Origin: JABIDZ01 sp964619405
GTDB lineage: Archaea > Iainarchaeota > Iainarchaeia > Iainarchaeales > JAAZKV01
Assembly: GCA_964619405.1 (NCBI GenBank)
Contig: CAZUCF010000005.1
Location: forward strand, 1-61,589
Direction: 5' to 3'
Length of the DNA: 61,589 nt
Below the pieces are notes generated by a model. The model worked only from the letters and a program-made list of their open reading frames with translations, made no database searches and was not told the origin of the DNA. This document shows, one piece after another, positions 17,606 through 25,762 of the stretch (position 1 is its first letter; the number at the start of each line of letters is the position of its first letter). A program made the position numbers and the translations under genes.

Positions 17606-18346
17606 TTAATATTTCTTTGCTTTTTCCCAGTGTGAATTAAAATAATGTGTTAATGCATTTGCCATTGGGGCATTATCAGTTAATATTGTAAAATGGTAAT
17701 CTGGTTTATCTTTTTTAAAATCACTTATTGCCAAAATTACTTTTTTATCATCTATTATAAAAGCGTTTAAACCATGATTTAATTGTTTTACTTCGGATAT
17801 GTCCTTTAAATTTTTTGTTTGGTTTGAGTTAAGAAGTTTTACTTTAATTTTTTTTTCAAAAGCACTTCTTAGTGCATCTTGTATTATTAAATTTTCATCA
17901 GTTATCTCTGTTAACCCTTGTATGTTGTTTTTTGCTTTTCCTATTTCTTGTCCCAAAATTCTTTCAAAATCTTGCTTGTCTTTTACCTTCATTATTTTTT
18001 CGCCTTTTTCTTCAATGCTATCGTCTAAAACAATTTCTTTTTTAAATTTACTTGCTTCATTTTCAAGCACATTTAATTGACTTTTCTTATCACTCATTAA
18101 TGTATCAATTGCTCTTTCGGGTTCTATTGCTCTATAAAGTTTTGGACGCCCTTTTATTTCAATTAGCAATCCTTTTTGTATTAGTTTTTCAAGAACATCA
18201 TATACCCTCGTTTTTGGAACTTGTGCTACTCTAGAAATTACTGGTGCTTCTGCTTCCCTTAATTTAAATAAAGTATTAAGCGTTTTTGCCTCGTATTCAG
18301 TAAGACCCAATCTCTCTAAAAGATAATATGCATTAGAATTAACCAC
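17606..18346 (-). CDS. TrmB-family transcriptional regulator
   Basis: A 246-residue regulator. The N-terminal winged helix reads LERLGLTEYEAKTLNTL, then RVAQVPKTRVYDVLEKL as recognition helix and KGLLIEIKGRPKLYR wing. A coiled segment (about 75-105) links to a C-terminal TrmB-type domain. TrmB proteins often sense sugars, but related ones sense other ligands, so the target is unknown. The start is GTG with GAGGGG six bases upstream; the longer frame lacks a ribosome-binding site. A palindrome covers its promoter, which suggests autoregulation. Confidence 0.88.
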   Translation of the reverse strand: MVNSNAYYLLERLGLTEYEAKTLNTLFKLREAEAPVISRVAQVPKTRVYDVLEKLIQKGLLIEIKGRPKLYRAIEPERAIDTLMSDKKSQLNVLENEASKFKKEIVLDDSIEEKGEKIMKVKDKQDFERILGQEIGKAKNNIQGLTEITDENLIIQDALRSAFEKKIKVKLLNSNQTKNLKDISEVKQLNHGLNAFIIDDKKVILAISDFKKDKPDYHFTILTDNAPMANALTHYFNSHWEKAKKY

Positions 18347-18378
18347 TAAAAACCCCTCTATACTATAACTTAAGTAAA

Positions 18379-18400
18379 ACAAGTATTTAAATTTACTTGT
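18379..18400 (-). promoter_or_regulatory. Palindrome around the TATA box of the TrmB-type gene
   Basis: ACAAGTA-TTTAAATT-TACTTGT: 7-bp inverted arms flank the TATA box, whose centre lies about 43 bp before the GTG start. TrmB-family proteins bind such palindromes, so an autoregulatory operator is plausible. The uS2 gene lies just beyond, on the same strand. Confidence 0.5.
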
Positions 18401-18415
18401 TCCGGTTAATAAGCT

Positions 18416-19144
18416 TTAATTTCTTCTTTTAAATGGGCGTCTTGTTCTATTACTAAATCTTGTTTTGCTTTTTGAAGTGTCCTTGTCAGTTAAAATTTGC
18501 TCAAAATCTTCTATTTTTGCATTAAAAGTATTTTTATCAATTTCTTTTCTTTGAATAAGTATTTCTCTTGTTAGTAAGTAAAATATTAATGCTATTGCTT
18601 TTCTTCCCTTATTGTTTGCTGGTATTACTAAGTCAATATTTTTTAATGGTGATTCACTACCAGCTATTGAGAATACTGGAATGTGTGATTCAGTTGCTTC
18701 TTTTAATGCTTGTGAGTCACTTATTGGATCGCAAATCAAAATTATTTTTGGTTCAAAAAAGGATCTTGCTTCTGGATTAGTTATTGTTCCAGGAACAAAT
18801 CTTCCAACAAATGATTTTGCCCCAATCATTGATGCGAATTTTTTTATTGGTGTTTGGCCATATAATTTTCTACATATTACTGCAATTTCATTTGGTTCAT
18901 ATTTTGCTAGAGTGTTTGCAACCATTTTTATTCTCTTGTCAATTGTTTCTATGTTAAAAACCATTAAACCGTCTTTTCTTTTTTTGAATATATATTTTCT
19001 CATTTCTCCACTCTTGAATTTTGTTCCAATGTGTATTCCGCTTTTTAAATAAGTTTCTATGTCAGTTAAAAGTTCTTTGCCCTTGTAAACTTCTGCATCG
19101 TCTTCTTCAATTTTTTCTTCTTGTTTAAATTTTTTTTCAATCAT
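18416..19144 (-). CDS. rps2: Ribosomal protein uS2
   Basis: A 242-residue small-subunit protein with GIHIGTKFKSGEM, FVPGTITNPEA and IPVFSIAGSESPLKNIDLVIPANNKGRKAI, all archaeal uS2 signatures. The C-terminal 35 residues are Lys/Arg/Ser-rich. It is the last gene of the long ribosomal superoperon. It follows Rpo10 by only 13 bp, leaving no room for rpo6 (rpoK), which often sits here. Confidence 0.96.
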   Translation of the reverse strand: MIEKKFKQEEKIEEDDAEVYKGKELLTDIETYLKSGIHIGTKFKSGEMRKYIFKKRKDGLMVFNIETIDKRIKMVANTLAKYEPNEIAVICRKLYGQTPIKKFASMIGAKSFVGRFVPGTITNPEARSFFEPKIILICDPISDSQALKEATESHIPVFSIAGSESPLKNIDLVIPANNKGRKAIALIFYLLTREILIQRKEIDKNTFNAKIEDFEQILTDKDTSKSKTRFSNRTRRPFKRRN

Positions 19145-19157
19145 TTTTTACCACTCT

Positions 19158-19352
19158 TTATTTTTGATATTTCATTACTTCGTCTGTTAAGTCAATGCTT
19201 GTTAATAACATTTTTCTACAACAGTATTTTTTTATGTTTAAATCGTCAAGGACTTTCCCTGCGTCTTCGCCTTTAGCAACTCTTTCTTGGAATTCTTGGT
19301 AGAAACCAGCAACTGGTTTTCCACAAGAAAAACATCTTATTGGTATAATCAT
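19158..19352 (-). CDS. rpo10: RNA polymerase subunit Rpo10 (RpoN)
   Basis: A 64-residue zinc-bundle subunit that helps assemble Rpo3 and Rpo11. CFSC (C7, C10) and the CC pair (C44, C45) in KKYCCRKM are the zinc ligands. The second ATG (MIIPIRCFSC) is chosen because GAGG lies eight bases before it, whereas the first ATG has only two bases of spacing. It lies between uS9 and uS2 as in most archaea. Confidence 0.96.
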   Translation of the reverse strand: MIIPIRCFSCGKPVAGFYQEFQERVAKGEDAGKVLDDLNIKKYCCRKMLLTSIDLTDEVMKYQK

Positions 19353-19357
19353 TTCCA

Positions 19358-19789
19358 TTACCTCTTACTTTTTTGCTTTTTTTTCCTTGCTTTTGTTCCA
19401 AGTGGTTTTTTTGTCTCCACTTTTCTCACATCATCAACTAATAATGCTCTGTCATATAACATAAACAAATCTCTATATTTTTTTCCTTTTGCTTTTACTA
19501 TTGCTTTTGCTATTACTGACCTTACTGCAAAAATTTGACTCATTCTTCCTGAACCTTTCACTGTTATATTAATGTCAAATTCATTTATTGTGTCCTCAGC
19601 AATTTTTATTGGTTCGTCAAGCATTTCTTTTATGTGGCCTTCAGCGTAAGCATTTATGCTCAAGTGGTTAATCTTTATTTTTCCATTTCCTTTTTTTATT
19701 GTTGCTCTTGCTATAGCAGTTTTTTTCTTTGATTTAACTTGCATTCCAGCTTTTTTAGTAGCTATTTTTACTTTTTTCTTTTCTTCCAT
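19358..19789 (-). CDS. rps9: Ribosomal protein uS9
   Basis: A 143-residue small-subunit protein. Family core: KKTAIARATIKKG, GSGRMSQIFAVRSVIAKA and the end KKPLGTKARKKKQKSKR, whose C-terminal tail reaches P-site tRNA. The ATG is used; a longer GTG frame would overlap uL13. Confidence 0.95.
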   Translation of the reverse strand: MEEKKKVKIATKKAGMQVKSKKKTAIARATIKKGNGKIKINHLSINAYAEGHIKEMLDEPIKIAEDTINEFDINITVKGSGRMSQIFAVRSVIAKAIVKAKGKKYRDLFMLYDRALLVDDVRKVETKKPLGTKARKKKQKSKR

Positions 19790-19790
19790 T

Positions 19791-20210
19791 TTACCACTTT
19801 CCACCTAGTTCTTCTGCAACTTCTTTTAAACTCATAAAATCGTGTTTTTCATTACATTTTAATTCAGCAATAGTTTCTGCTTTTTCTAAACTAATATTTT
19901 TTGGTATAAGATTATAAATTGTTACTTGTTTAATCAATCTTTCAGCAGTTTTTTTTCTTGAAGGCAACATGCCCTTAATTATTTTTCTAAGTATTTTACT
20001 TGGAATCCTATCATATTTTGGACCGTAATGTGGGTTTGATTTTACTGCTGCATCCACTCTGCTTTGGTATTTTGGCATTATAGATTGTTTTGTTCCAATT
20101 ATTATTGCTTTCTCAGCATTAACAATAACAATAGTTTCCTTATTAATTATTTTTTTTGCTATTTTACTAGCTAATCTTCCTGCTATTAAACCATCTGCAT
20201 TTATTATCAT
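19791..20210 (-). CDS. rpl13: Ribosomal protein uL13
   Basis: A 139-residue large-subunit protein starting IINADGLIAGRLAS, with PSKILRKIIKGMLPSRK as the second signature. It follows eL18 with no gap and precedes uS9, the conserved eL18-uL13-uS9 order. Confidence 0.96.
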   Translation of the reverse strand: MIINADGLIAGRLASKIAKKIINKETIVIVNAEKAIIIGTKQSIMPKYQSRVDAAVKSNPHYGPKYDRIPSKILRKIIKGMLPSRKKTAERLIKQVTIYNLIPKNISLEKAETIAELKCNEKHDFMSLKEVAEELGGKW

Positions 20211-20564
20211 TTATTTCACCAAAATTAAATTTTTTGTGTCAACTTTTTCGTCAACAAAGTCTTTTAAAAAAATAAATTTTCCTTTTCCCAAAATCTTTTC
20301 AATTGTTTTTTGTGAAGCATTAACAGCAACTATTGTTGCTTTTTCTTCTAATATCCCATTTGACAAAACTTTTCCTGGGATAATAAATGTTTTATCTTTA
20401 TTTTTTAAAGCCATTTTATTTATTTTGTCAAGATTAACAACAATATTATTTCTTGTTGGTTTTTGTAATCTTTCTGCCAAGTCAATCCAAATTTTCTTTT
20501 TAGTCTTACGACCAGTTATTTCCAAACTTGTAACTAACTTTTGTGTTTCTAATTTTTTACTCAT
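20211..20564 (-). CDS. rpl18e: Ribosomal protein eL18
   Basis: A 117-residue large-subunit protein: LVTSLEITGRKTKKKIWIDLAERLQKP, NLDKINKMA and VPGKVLS-like IPGKVLSNGILEEKATIVAVNAS. A GGTGAATTGA ribosome-binding region precedes ATG. It is the first protein gene after the tRNA-Leu gene. Confidence 0.95.
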   Translation of the reverse strand: MSKKLETQKLVTSLEITGRKTKKKIWIDLAERLQKPTRNNIVVNLDKINKMALKNKDKTFIIPGKVLSNGILEEKATIVAVNASQKTIEKILGKGKFIFLKDFVDEKVDTKNLILVK

Positions 20565-20593
20565 TCAATTCACCTTTTTATTCGCTTCTCTTT

Positions 20594-20617
20594 CGAGTCA
20601 CTCGTACAATTCTGTAC
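20594..20617 (-). other. Two small hairpins between tRNA-Leu and eL18
   Basis: CGAGT-CACTCG-type (CGAG/CTCG) and GTACA-ATTC-TGTAC inverted repeats sit back to back 30-50 bp before the eL18 start, in a 100-bp leader. They may protect the 5' end made when the tRNA is cut out, or affect eL18 translation. Both ideas are inference. Confidence 0.4.
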
Positions 20618-20666
20618 TAAATTATTTTTTTAATCGTTTTTCTTATTAATATTTGTTTGATATTAA

Positions 20667-20801
20667 TGCAGGGGAGCGGATTCGAACCGCTGAAGACACT
20701 AAGTCACAGGATATCCAAAATTATTTCTTTTACTGAATGTTTTCTTTTTAAAAGAAAAAATTCCTTAAGTCCTGCCCCTTTGACCGCTCGGGAACCCCTG
20801 C
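20667..20801 (-). tRNA. tRNA-Leu (UAA) with a 51-nt intron
   Basis: Read on the minus strand: acceptor stem GCAGGGG/CCCCTGC with discriminator A, D arm CCC-GAGCGGTCAAA-GGG, anticodon stem CAGGA/TCCTG with loop CTTAAGA, a long variable arm, and T arm AGCGG-TTCGAAT-CCGCT. The anticodon is UAA and the long variable arm is typical of tRNA-Leu. The intron lies at about 20713-20763, after base 37, the canonical archaeal position cut by the splicing endonuclease; the exact junction could shift by a base. CCA is not encoded. It sits within the superoperon between rpo3 and eL18. Confidence 0.93.
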
Positions 20802-20897
20802 AATCTGCCACAGCTAGTTGACAACTATTCGCTTACAACTGTGTCAGCCAGCAGGTTTTTTTTTAAAACCGGCAGCTTTTGTCGCTTTGCAACTTAA

Positions 20898-21647
20898 TTA
20901 TAATTTTTTTATTTCTTTTGAAAGTTCTTCTAATTTTTCGTTTAAAACTTCCAAAGCCTTTTTTATTATTTCTTCTCTTGTTAATTGTCCTGTTGTTTCG
21001 ATTGTTAAAACAAATTCATCATTACTATAAATTATTTCTACACCAAATTTTTCTAGAATGTTTACTGGTTGATCATGTAATTTTATGTTGTATGGGTCCA
21101 ATAAAAATAATTTTCCTGCTTTTGATTCAACGCTTCCTTCTGGAACACTCTTCATTAACTCGGTAATATTTTTGTGTGTTTTGTTGTTATCAATACTTGG
21201 TAATTCATTATATGATATTATTGCCGGTTGGTGTTTCACATGTTCTAAACCTGTTTTCATTATTGCACTCATTTCTAATCGTAATTTTTTTTCAGGACCT
21301 AATTTTGTCAAATAAATTTTTTTATCAATGATTTCTATTTTTGGGTCAGTGCATTTTATGTCTTTGCTTGTTACTATTCCTGGTCCTTCTTTTTCAAGAA
21401 TTAATTTTACGCTTTCTCCTTCTTTATAATTTTTTAAATCCGTTTTTATTGGTAATAATCCTAACCTGTTTGCAAGCATTTCATCAAATATTGGTGAATC
21501 ATTTTCATAAAACGTTACTTCGTCAATTGCTAAACAAGGAATTTTTGACATTATTGTTCGTCTTAATGAATTCATAAATGCTGTGTTAGTATCTTTAACT
21601 AAGTATTTTGTAACATTTCCTTCTTCAAAAACTTTTTTTATATCCAT
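20898..21647 (-). CDS. rpo3: RNA polymerase subunit Rpo3 (RpoD)
   Basis: A 249-residue alpha-like subunit that nucleates polymerase assembly with Rpo11 and Rpo10. AFMNSLRRTIMSKIP and ANRLGLLPI are the family motifs. The middle domain, which in many archaea is a 4Fe-4S ferredoxin-like insert with Cys, shows only one Cys (IKCTDP), so no cluster is expected. The ATG before DIKKVFEEG is used, because the longer frame overlaps uS11 and AGTGAT precedes this ATG. Confidence 0.95.
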   Translation of the reverse strand: MDIKKVFEEGNVTKYLVKDTNTAFMNSLRRTIMSKIPCLAIDEVTFYENDSPIFDEMLANRLGLLPIKTDLKNYKEGESVKLILEKEGPGIVTSKDIKCTDPKIEIIDKKIYLTKLGPEKKLRLEMSAIMKTGLEHVKHQPAIISYNELPSIDNNKTHKNITELMKSVPEGSVESKAGKLFLLDPYNIKLHDQPVNILEKFGVEIIYSNDEFVLTIETTGQLTREEIIKKALEVLNEKLEELSKEIKKL

Positions 21648-21651
21648 AAAA

Positions 21652-22041
21652 TCACTTTTGTATTTTTCCTCTAAACTTTTTCTTTTTTCTACAACCATCG
21701 TGTGGTTGTGGTGTCACATTTTCTATTGAAATAATTCTTAAACCATTTCTTGTTAGCGAGCGAATTGCGGCTTCTGCTCCTGAACCAGCTGATGAACTTT
21801 TATTCCCACCATGGCCTCTTACTTTAACAAATACTTCTGTTATGCTTTTGTCTCTTGCAGAATTTGAAATATTTTCAGCAAGTTTCATTGCAACGTATGG
21901 TGAGCCTTCTTTGTGTTGTGCTTTTGTTTCCATCCCGCCACTAGCTTTTGCTATTGTTTCTGAACCAGTTAAATCCGTTAACAACATTATTGTGTTGTTG
22001 TGTGTTGCATAAATATGTATTATTCCTTTATTATCAGCCAT
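21652..22041 (-). CDS. rps11: Ribosomal protein uS11
   Basis: A 129-residue small-subunit protein of the platform: IHIYATHNNTIMLLTDLTG, VRGHGGNKSSSAGSGAEAAIR and the C-terminal PQPHDGCRKKKKFRGK. The stop lies 4 bp before rpo3, and the ATG overlaps the uS4 stop by one base. Confidence 0.97.
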   Translation of the reverse strand: MADNKGIIHIYATHNNTIMLLTDLTGSETIAKASGGMETKAQHKEGSPYVAMKLAENISNSARDKSITEVFVKVRGHGGNKSSSAGSGAEAAIRSLTRNGLRIISIENVTPQPHDGCRKKKKFRGKIQK

Positions 22042-22706
22042 TATTTACTCACCTTTTGTGTGTTATCATTTTTTATTTCTTTTTCAGTATTTGTTTCTTT
22101 TATTTTATTTTCAGTTTTTTCATCAATTGTTTTTTTCACTTCTTCTTCTCTTGATTCTTCAAATTTTTCTCTTAAATTATCCTTGTTTTTTGTTGCTTCT
22201 ATTTTCAAATGTTTTTTACTTTCAATTTGCATTTCTTTTCCATAATATGCTATGCTTTTTTCTTCTTCTGCGTTAACAAGATAACTTGGGATATTTACTT
22301 TGTTTCCTTTTATTGCTATGTGTCCGTGTGTAATGAATTGTCTTGCTTGTTTTGTTGTGTTTGCTAATCCTTTTCTCCAAACAATTGTTTGTAATCTTCT
22401 TTCAAGTAATGCTTCTGGAGTCAATGTTAATACATCATCAAGAGCTGGTTTATCATTTAATATGCCTATTTTTTTTAATGAATCAAGTAATTCTTTTTCT
22501 TTTTTTAATCTTTTCTCAAGATCTAATGCTAATAATTTTCTTGCAGTAGCTCTTTTTGCTCTTATTATTGATTCTGCTCTATAAAATTCTTTTTTATTTT
22601 TTAAACCATAACTCTCTTTAATTGTTTTTTCTTTCATCATTCTTTCTTTTTGGAATGATTTTCTTGGTTTAGAATACTTTTTTTTCCCTTTTTTTGGATC
22701 GCCCAT
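22041..22706 (-). CDS. rps4: Ribosomal protein uS4
   Basis: A 221-residue protein with an S4 domain (LERRLQTIVWRKGLANTTKQARQ and HGHIAIKGNKVNIPSYLV) and the archaeal start MGDPKKGKKKYSKP. The final 50 residues are a Lys/Glu-rich acidic-basic tail beyond the family core. Lies in the uS13-uS4-uS11-rpo3 order. Confidence 0.96.
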   Translation of the reverse strand: MGDPKKGKKKYSKPRKSFQKERMMKEKTIKESYGLKNKKEFYRAESIIRAKRATARKLLALDLEKRLKKEKELLDSLKKIGILNDKPALDDVLTLTPEALLERRLQTIVWRKGLANTTKQARQFITHGHIAIKGNKVNIPSYLVNAEEEKSIAYYGKEMQIESKKHLKIEATKNKDNLREKFEESREEEVKKTIDEKTENKIKETNTEKEIKNDNTQKVSK

Positions 22707-22716
22707 TTCACATCAC

Positions 22717-23196
22717 TTATTTTTTTGCTGGAGTGTTCTCTTTTTTAGATACTCCTATAACCTTTCCTTTACCTTTTCCACGATGTTTGCTTCTTGTTTT
22801 TTGTCCTCTTGTTGTTAGACCCCACATGTGCCTTAATCCTCTGTATGATTTTGTTTCAGCCATTCTTTGGAAATCATTTCTTATTTGGAAGTCCAAATCA
22901 TTCATCGTTAAATGTTTATTTTCACCAGTTTCATAATCTTTTTGTCTGTTTAATACCCATGTTGGTATATCTGATTTGTCTAAAGTTTGAACAATTTTTT
23001 CTAATTCTTTTACTTGTTCATTTTTTAAGTCACCAAGTTTTGTTTCTTGTGCCAAATTATTTTCAACACAAAATTTTGTTGAAATTATTTTTCCCATTCT
23101 ATGGCTTATTCCTTTTATTCGCATTAAACTCTCATTAATGTTTTTTGTACCATCAAGGTCTTTTCCAATTATTCTTACAATTAAATTTTCTACCAT
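22717..23196 (-). CDS. rps13: Ribosomal protein uS13
   Basis: A 159-residue protein of the small-subunit head: VRIIGKDLDGTKNINESLMRIKGISHRM, and SYRGLRHMWGLTTRGQKTRSKHRGKGKG contacting tRNA and bridge regions. Follows eL14 by 4 bp; the truB gene that often lies between them in archaea is missing here. Confidence 0.96.
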   Translation of the reverse strand: MVENLIVRIIGKDLDGTKNINESLMRIKGISHRMGKIISTKFCVENNLAQETKLGDLKNEQVKELEKIVQTLDKSDIPTWVLNRQKDYETGENKHLTMNDLDFQIRNDFQRMAETKSYRGLRHMWGLTTRGQKTRSKHRGKGKGKVIGVSKKENTPAKK

Positions 23197-23200
23197 TTTA

Positions 23201-23416
23201 TCACTTCTTTATTAATTTTAATATTTCATCGTGTTTAGCATCTTTACTGATTTTTATTTTTTGTTTTAATGGGAACAAATGCATTACATTGCATTGTCTT
23301 CTTTTTACTTTTTCTCCGTCAATGAGTACTTTTCCTTCTTTTATTTCTGAAAGTACTACTATTTTCCTTCCAGCTTCTCTTCCCCTTGTTTTTATGCAAA
23401 CTTGTCCTATTTCCAT
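23201..23416 (-). CDS. rpl14e: Ribosomal protein eL14
   Basis: A 71-residue KOW-type protein: MEIGQVCIKTRGREAGRK, VLIDGEKVKRRQCNVMHLFPL. This matches archaeal eL14, although at the short end of its length. It lies between eL34 and uS13, its normal location. Confidence 0.92.
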   Translation of the reverse strand: MEIGQVCIKTRGREAGRKIVVLSEIKEGKVLIDGEKVKRRQCNVMHLFPLKQKIKISKDAKHDEILKLIKK

Positions 23417-23418
23417 TT

Positions 23419-23745
23419 TTATTCAGCCCTTTTCAATGCTTGTTTAACAAATTTTTTATACTTTTCATCAACATCATCAATGCCTTTTATTCCTACAACA
23501 ACTTTTCCAACTTCAATGAACACTTGTTCTCTTGCTTTTGTGTTTAATATTCCTCCAAAAGGAACGCTTGGTCTTTTTTGTGTTTTACTTTCTTTGCTTG
23601 ATCCCTTGTTTGATGTTCCCAATAATTTTTTTCCAGTTATTGCACAATTCTTTTTTTGTTTTATGTCTCTAAAATAAAATTTTTTGGTTTTTGACGGCGT
23701 CTTTACTGATTTTCTTTTCATTGTTCTTTTTCCTGTTTCAACCAT
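23419..23745 (-). CDS. rpl34e: Ribosomal protein eL34
   Basis: A 108-residue basic protein. The family features are an N-terminal KRKSVKTPSKTKKFYFRD, CAITGKKLLGT in place of the zinc-knuckle region, and RPSVPFGGILNTKARE matching the RPYGG.L...R core. Only one Cys remains, so no zinc site is expected. Its position before eL14 supports the call; cytidylate kinase, often between them, is absent. Confidence 0.85.
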   Translation of the reverse strand: MVETGKRTMKRKSVKTPSKTKKFYFRDIKQKKNCAITGKKLLGTSNKGSSKESKTQKRPSVPFGGILNTKAREQVFIEVGKVVVGIKGIDDVDEKYKKFVKQALKRAE

Positions 23746-23750
23746 TTAAA

Positions 23751-24323
23751 TCACTTTTTTATTTTTTTATCATAAACTTTTTCAATAATTGTAATTATTA
23801 TTGTTGAGATAAGGTAGTAAAAGAAATATGCTTTGTAATAACCTGTTGTGTTTGTTACTCCAATTGGTATCCATGATATTGGATTCAACAAACCAAAACC
23901 ATCAAATTTTGGTAATGGAATAATTGATTCAAAGCTTGTTCCACCATAAAAAAAACCTAGTCCTGCAAATGCAATTAAAAATATAGGCAAGGATACTAAC
24001 ATCACTTTGTTTGACATTTGTAACATTTTGCCTTGTATTGCAAATAATTCTTTTTGCATTTTTGCGGCTTTTTCTTGGTTTCCTTCTTTTAATGCCTCCT
24101 TAACCTTAATATTAATCTTTTTTATTTCATCTTTGTATTCTTTCATTAAATCTTTGTTAATAAATTTTCTTTGCAATATTTTTGAAACTATTGCTAATAC
24201 AACGCATAAAACCAGTATCATTAATGCTGGTATCATGTCTGGTTGTATTGTACTCAATTGCTCACCAATAAATATTTTTTTGATGGGAATGTTATATAAA
24301 GCTTCTCTCCAAATATTTCCCAT
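23751..24323 (-). CDS. EMC3/YidC-like membrane insertase (DUF106)
   Basis: A 190-residue Oxa1-superfamily protein. TM1 lies at about 30-50, a charged coiled-coil at 55-100 (KEYKDEIKKINIKVKEAL, KEGNQEKAAKMQKEL), TM2 at 105-125 and TM3 at 160-180. This three-helix plus coiled-coil layout is the archaeal DUF106 (Ylp1) family, homologous to EMC3 and YidC, which helps insert membrane proteins. It lies directly downstream of secY as in many archaea. The ATG of MGNIWREAL is preferred; the longer frame uses TTG inside a hairpin. Confidence 0.9.
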   Translation of the reverse strand: MGNIWREALYNIPIKKIFIGEQLSTIQPDMIPALMILVLCVVLAIVSKILQRKFINKDLMKEYKDEIKKINIKVKEALKEGNQEKAAKMQKELFAIQGKMLQMSNKVMLVSLPIFLIAFAGLGFFYGGTSFESIIPLPKFDGFGLLNPISWIPIGVTNTTGYYKAYFFYYLISTIIITIIEKVYDKKIKK

Positions 24324-24339
24324 TTTTATTTGGTTTGAA

Positions 24340-24399
24340 GGCTTGCCCAAAGTTGGCAAGCCACTCTTTTCAGAGCGCCCTTTTACTCAATTTTTGAGT
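24340..24399 (-). other. Two hairpins between secY and the EMC3-like gene
   Basis: GGCTTGCC-7nt-GGCAAGCC (24340-24362, 8-bp perfect stem) and ACTCAA-TTT-TTGAGT (24385-24399) fill the 81-bp gap. Neither is followed by a T tract on the sense strand, so a classical terminator is unlikely. A processing site, attenuator or local regulator is possible. Confidence 0.5.
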
Positions 24400-24404
24400 A
24401 TTAA

Positions 24405-25751
24405 TTATAATTTTCCTAATAATGGTGCAAGCAAATCTGCTTGGCTCTTTGCTATTTCTTCGTAGAATCTATAAACAATTCCAACTGTTAACAATATTCC
24501 TGTTCCTGATGATATCCCTGATAATACTAAATCCCCGCCACCGGCTAATAGTGCAACAAATATTGAACCCAATATAGTTATTGGTGGTATGTAGCGTTTT
24601 AAAACTTTTTCTATTACTCTTTTATCTTTTCTGAATCCTGGAATTTGCATTCCTGATCTTTCTAATTGTGCTGCAACCGCGCTAGTACTCTGGTTACCCA
24701 TTTCAACCCAAAACCAACCAAATATAATACAGGATATTATTAATAATACCATAAAAATAATTGCTTGTATTATTGCAGGCATTGTTATTGAGTTTAGGCC
24801 ACCTTGTATAATTATTCCTTGTATTAGGCTTTGCCCGCCTATGTTTGGCATGTTGACTGCCCAACTCAACCATTGCATTATTTGCCCGATTATTGGAACA
24901 TTTTGTACGAACAAGCCCCATAACCTAACATTCATAAATAATGCCATTGCTAAAATTACTGGCATATTACTAACATACAAAAATTTTACTGGGTATCTGC
25001 CGCCTGTTCCCCTGTGCCCCATTGTGATTGGAATATTAACATGTATTCCTTCTGCAAAAACAACTATCAAAAATATTATTATTACTCCTATTAATGGTAA
25101 TAATATTAAAAAATCTCCGGTGTTAAAAAAATTCCATATTAGACCTTCTTGCACGGTTAAACCTATTGCTGGTCTAAATGTTTGCCAGAATATTGTTGCA
25201 CTTACTCCTGCTGCAATAAAAAGGCTTATTCCAGAGCCAATACCATACTTTGATAATAATTCATCTAGGTAAAGTAATATTAGAGAGCCAATTGCTATTT
25301 GTAATACTAATGGTATCAAAAAACCATCCATTGGAGCTAGTAATCCTGATCCAATAAAAATAAATCCTTCTACAAAACAAAGTATTACTGCAAGCACTTT
25401 TTGTAACGCTTGGAACTTTGACCTGCCTTCTCCTGTCCCCAAATCAATATTCAATAATTTTGCTCCAACAAATAATTGTAGAAAAATTGAGGCCATTACA
25501 ATAGGGCCTATTCCTGCTGTTAGTAATGTTCCAACATTACTTGCCAGAATTGTTTGCGCGAACATTATTTGTTGTACTGTTTCAGAATTAAAATTCATTC
25601 CAACAAGAGTTATTTGTCCAAGAATAAAAAATATTATTAATGATATTGCTGTCCAAATTAATTTTTGTTTGAACGGAACTTCTTTTACAGGTGCTTTTAT
25701 TTCAGGTAAAAATTGTGAAATTCTAACCAGTGAATCAATTATTGATACCAA
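24405..25751 (-). CDS. secY: Preprotein translocase subunit SecY
   Basis: A 448-residue channel subunit with about ten membrane helices. The plug and TM region GAKLLNIDLGTGEGR, KVLAVILCFVEGF and VFAEGIHVNIPITMGHRG (cytosolic ribosome-docking loop) are recognisable, as is the second ribosome-binding loop GMQIPGFRKDKRVIEKVLKR. The frame opens with TTG, with GGTG about six bases upstream; no better start is seen. Last gene of the spc-type segment before the insertase gene. Adenylate kinase, often next to secY, is absent. Confidence 0.96.
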   Translation of the reverse strand: MVSIIDSLVRISQFLPEIKAPVKEVPFKQKLIWTAISLIIFFILGQITLVGMNFNSETVQQIMFAQTILASNVGTLLTAGIGPIVMASIFLQLFVGAKLLNIDLGTGEGRSKFQALQKVLAVILCFVEGFIFIGSGLLAPMDGFLIPLVLQIAIGSLILLYLDELLSKYGIGSGISLFIAAGVSATIFWQTFRPAIGLTVQEGLIWNFFNTGDFLILLPLIGVIIIFLIVVFAEGIHVNIPITMGHRGTGGRYPVKFLYVSNMPVILAMALFMNVRLWGLFVQNVPIIGQIMQWLSWAVNMPNIGGQSLIQGIIIQGGLNSITMPAIIQAIIFMVLLIISCIIFGWFWVEMGNQSTSAVAAQLERSGMQIPGFRKDKRVIEKVLKRYIPPITILGSIFVALLAGGGDLVLSGISSGTGILLTVGIVYRFYEEIAKSQADLLAPLLGKL

Positions 25752-25762
25752 AAAAACACCTT

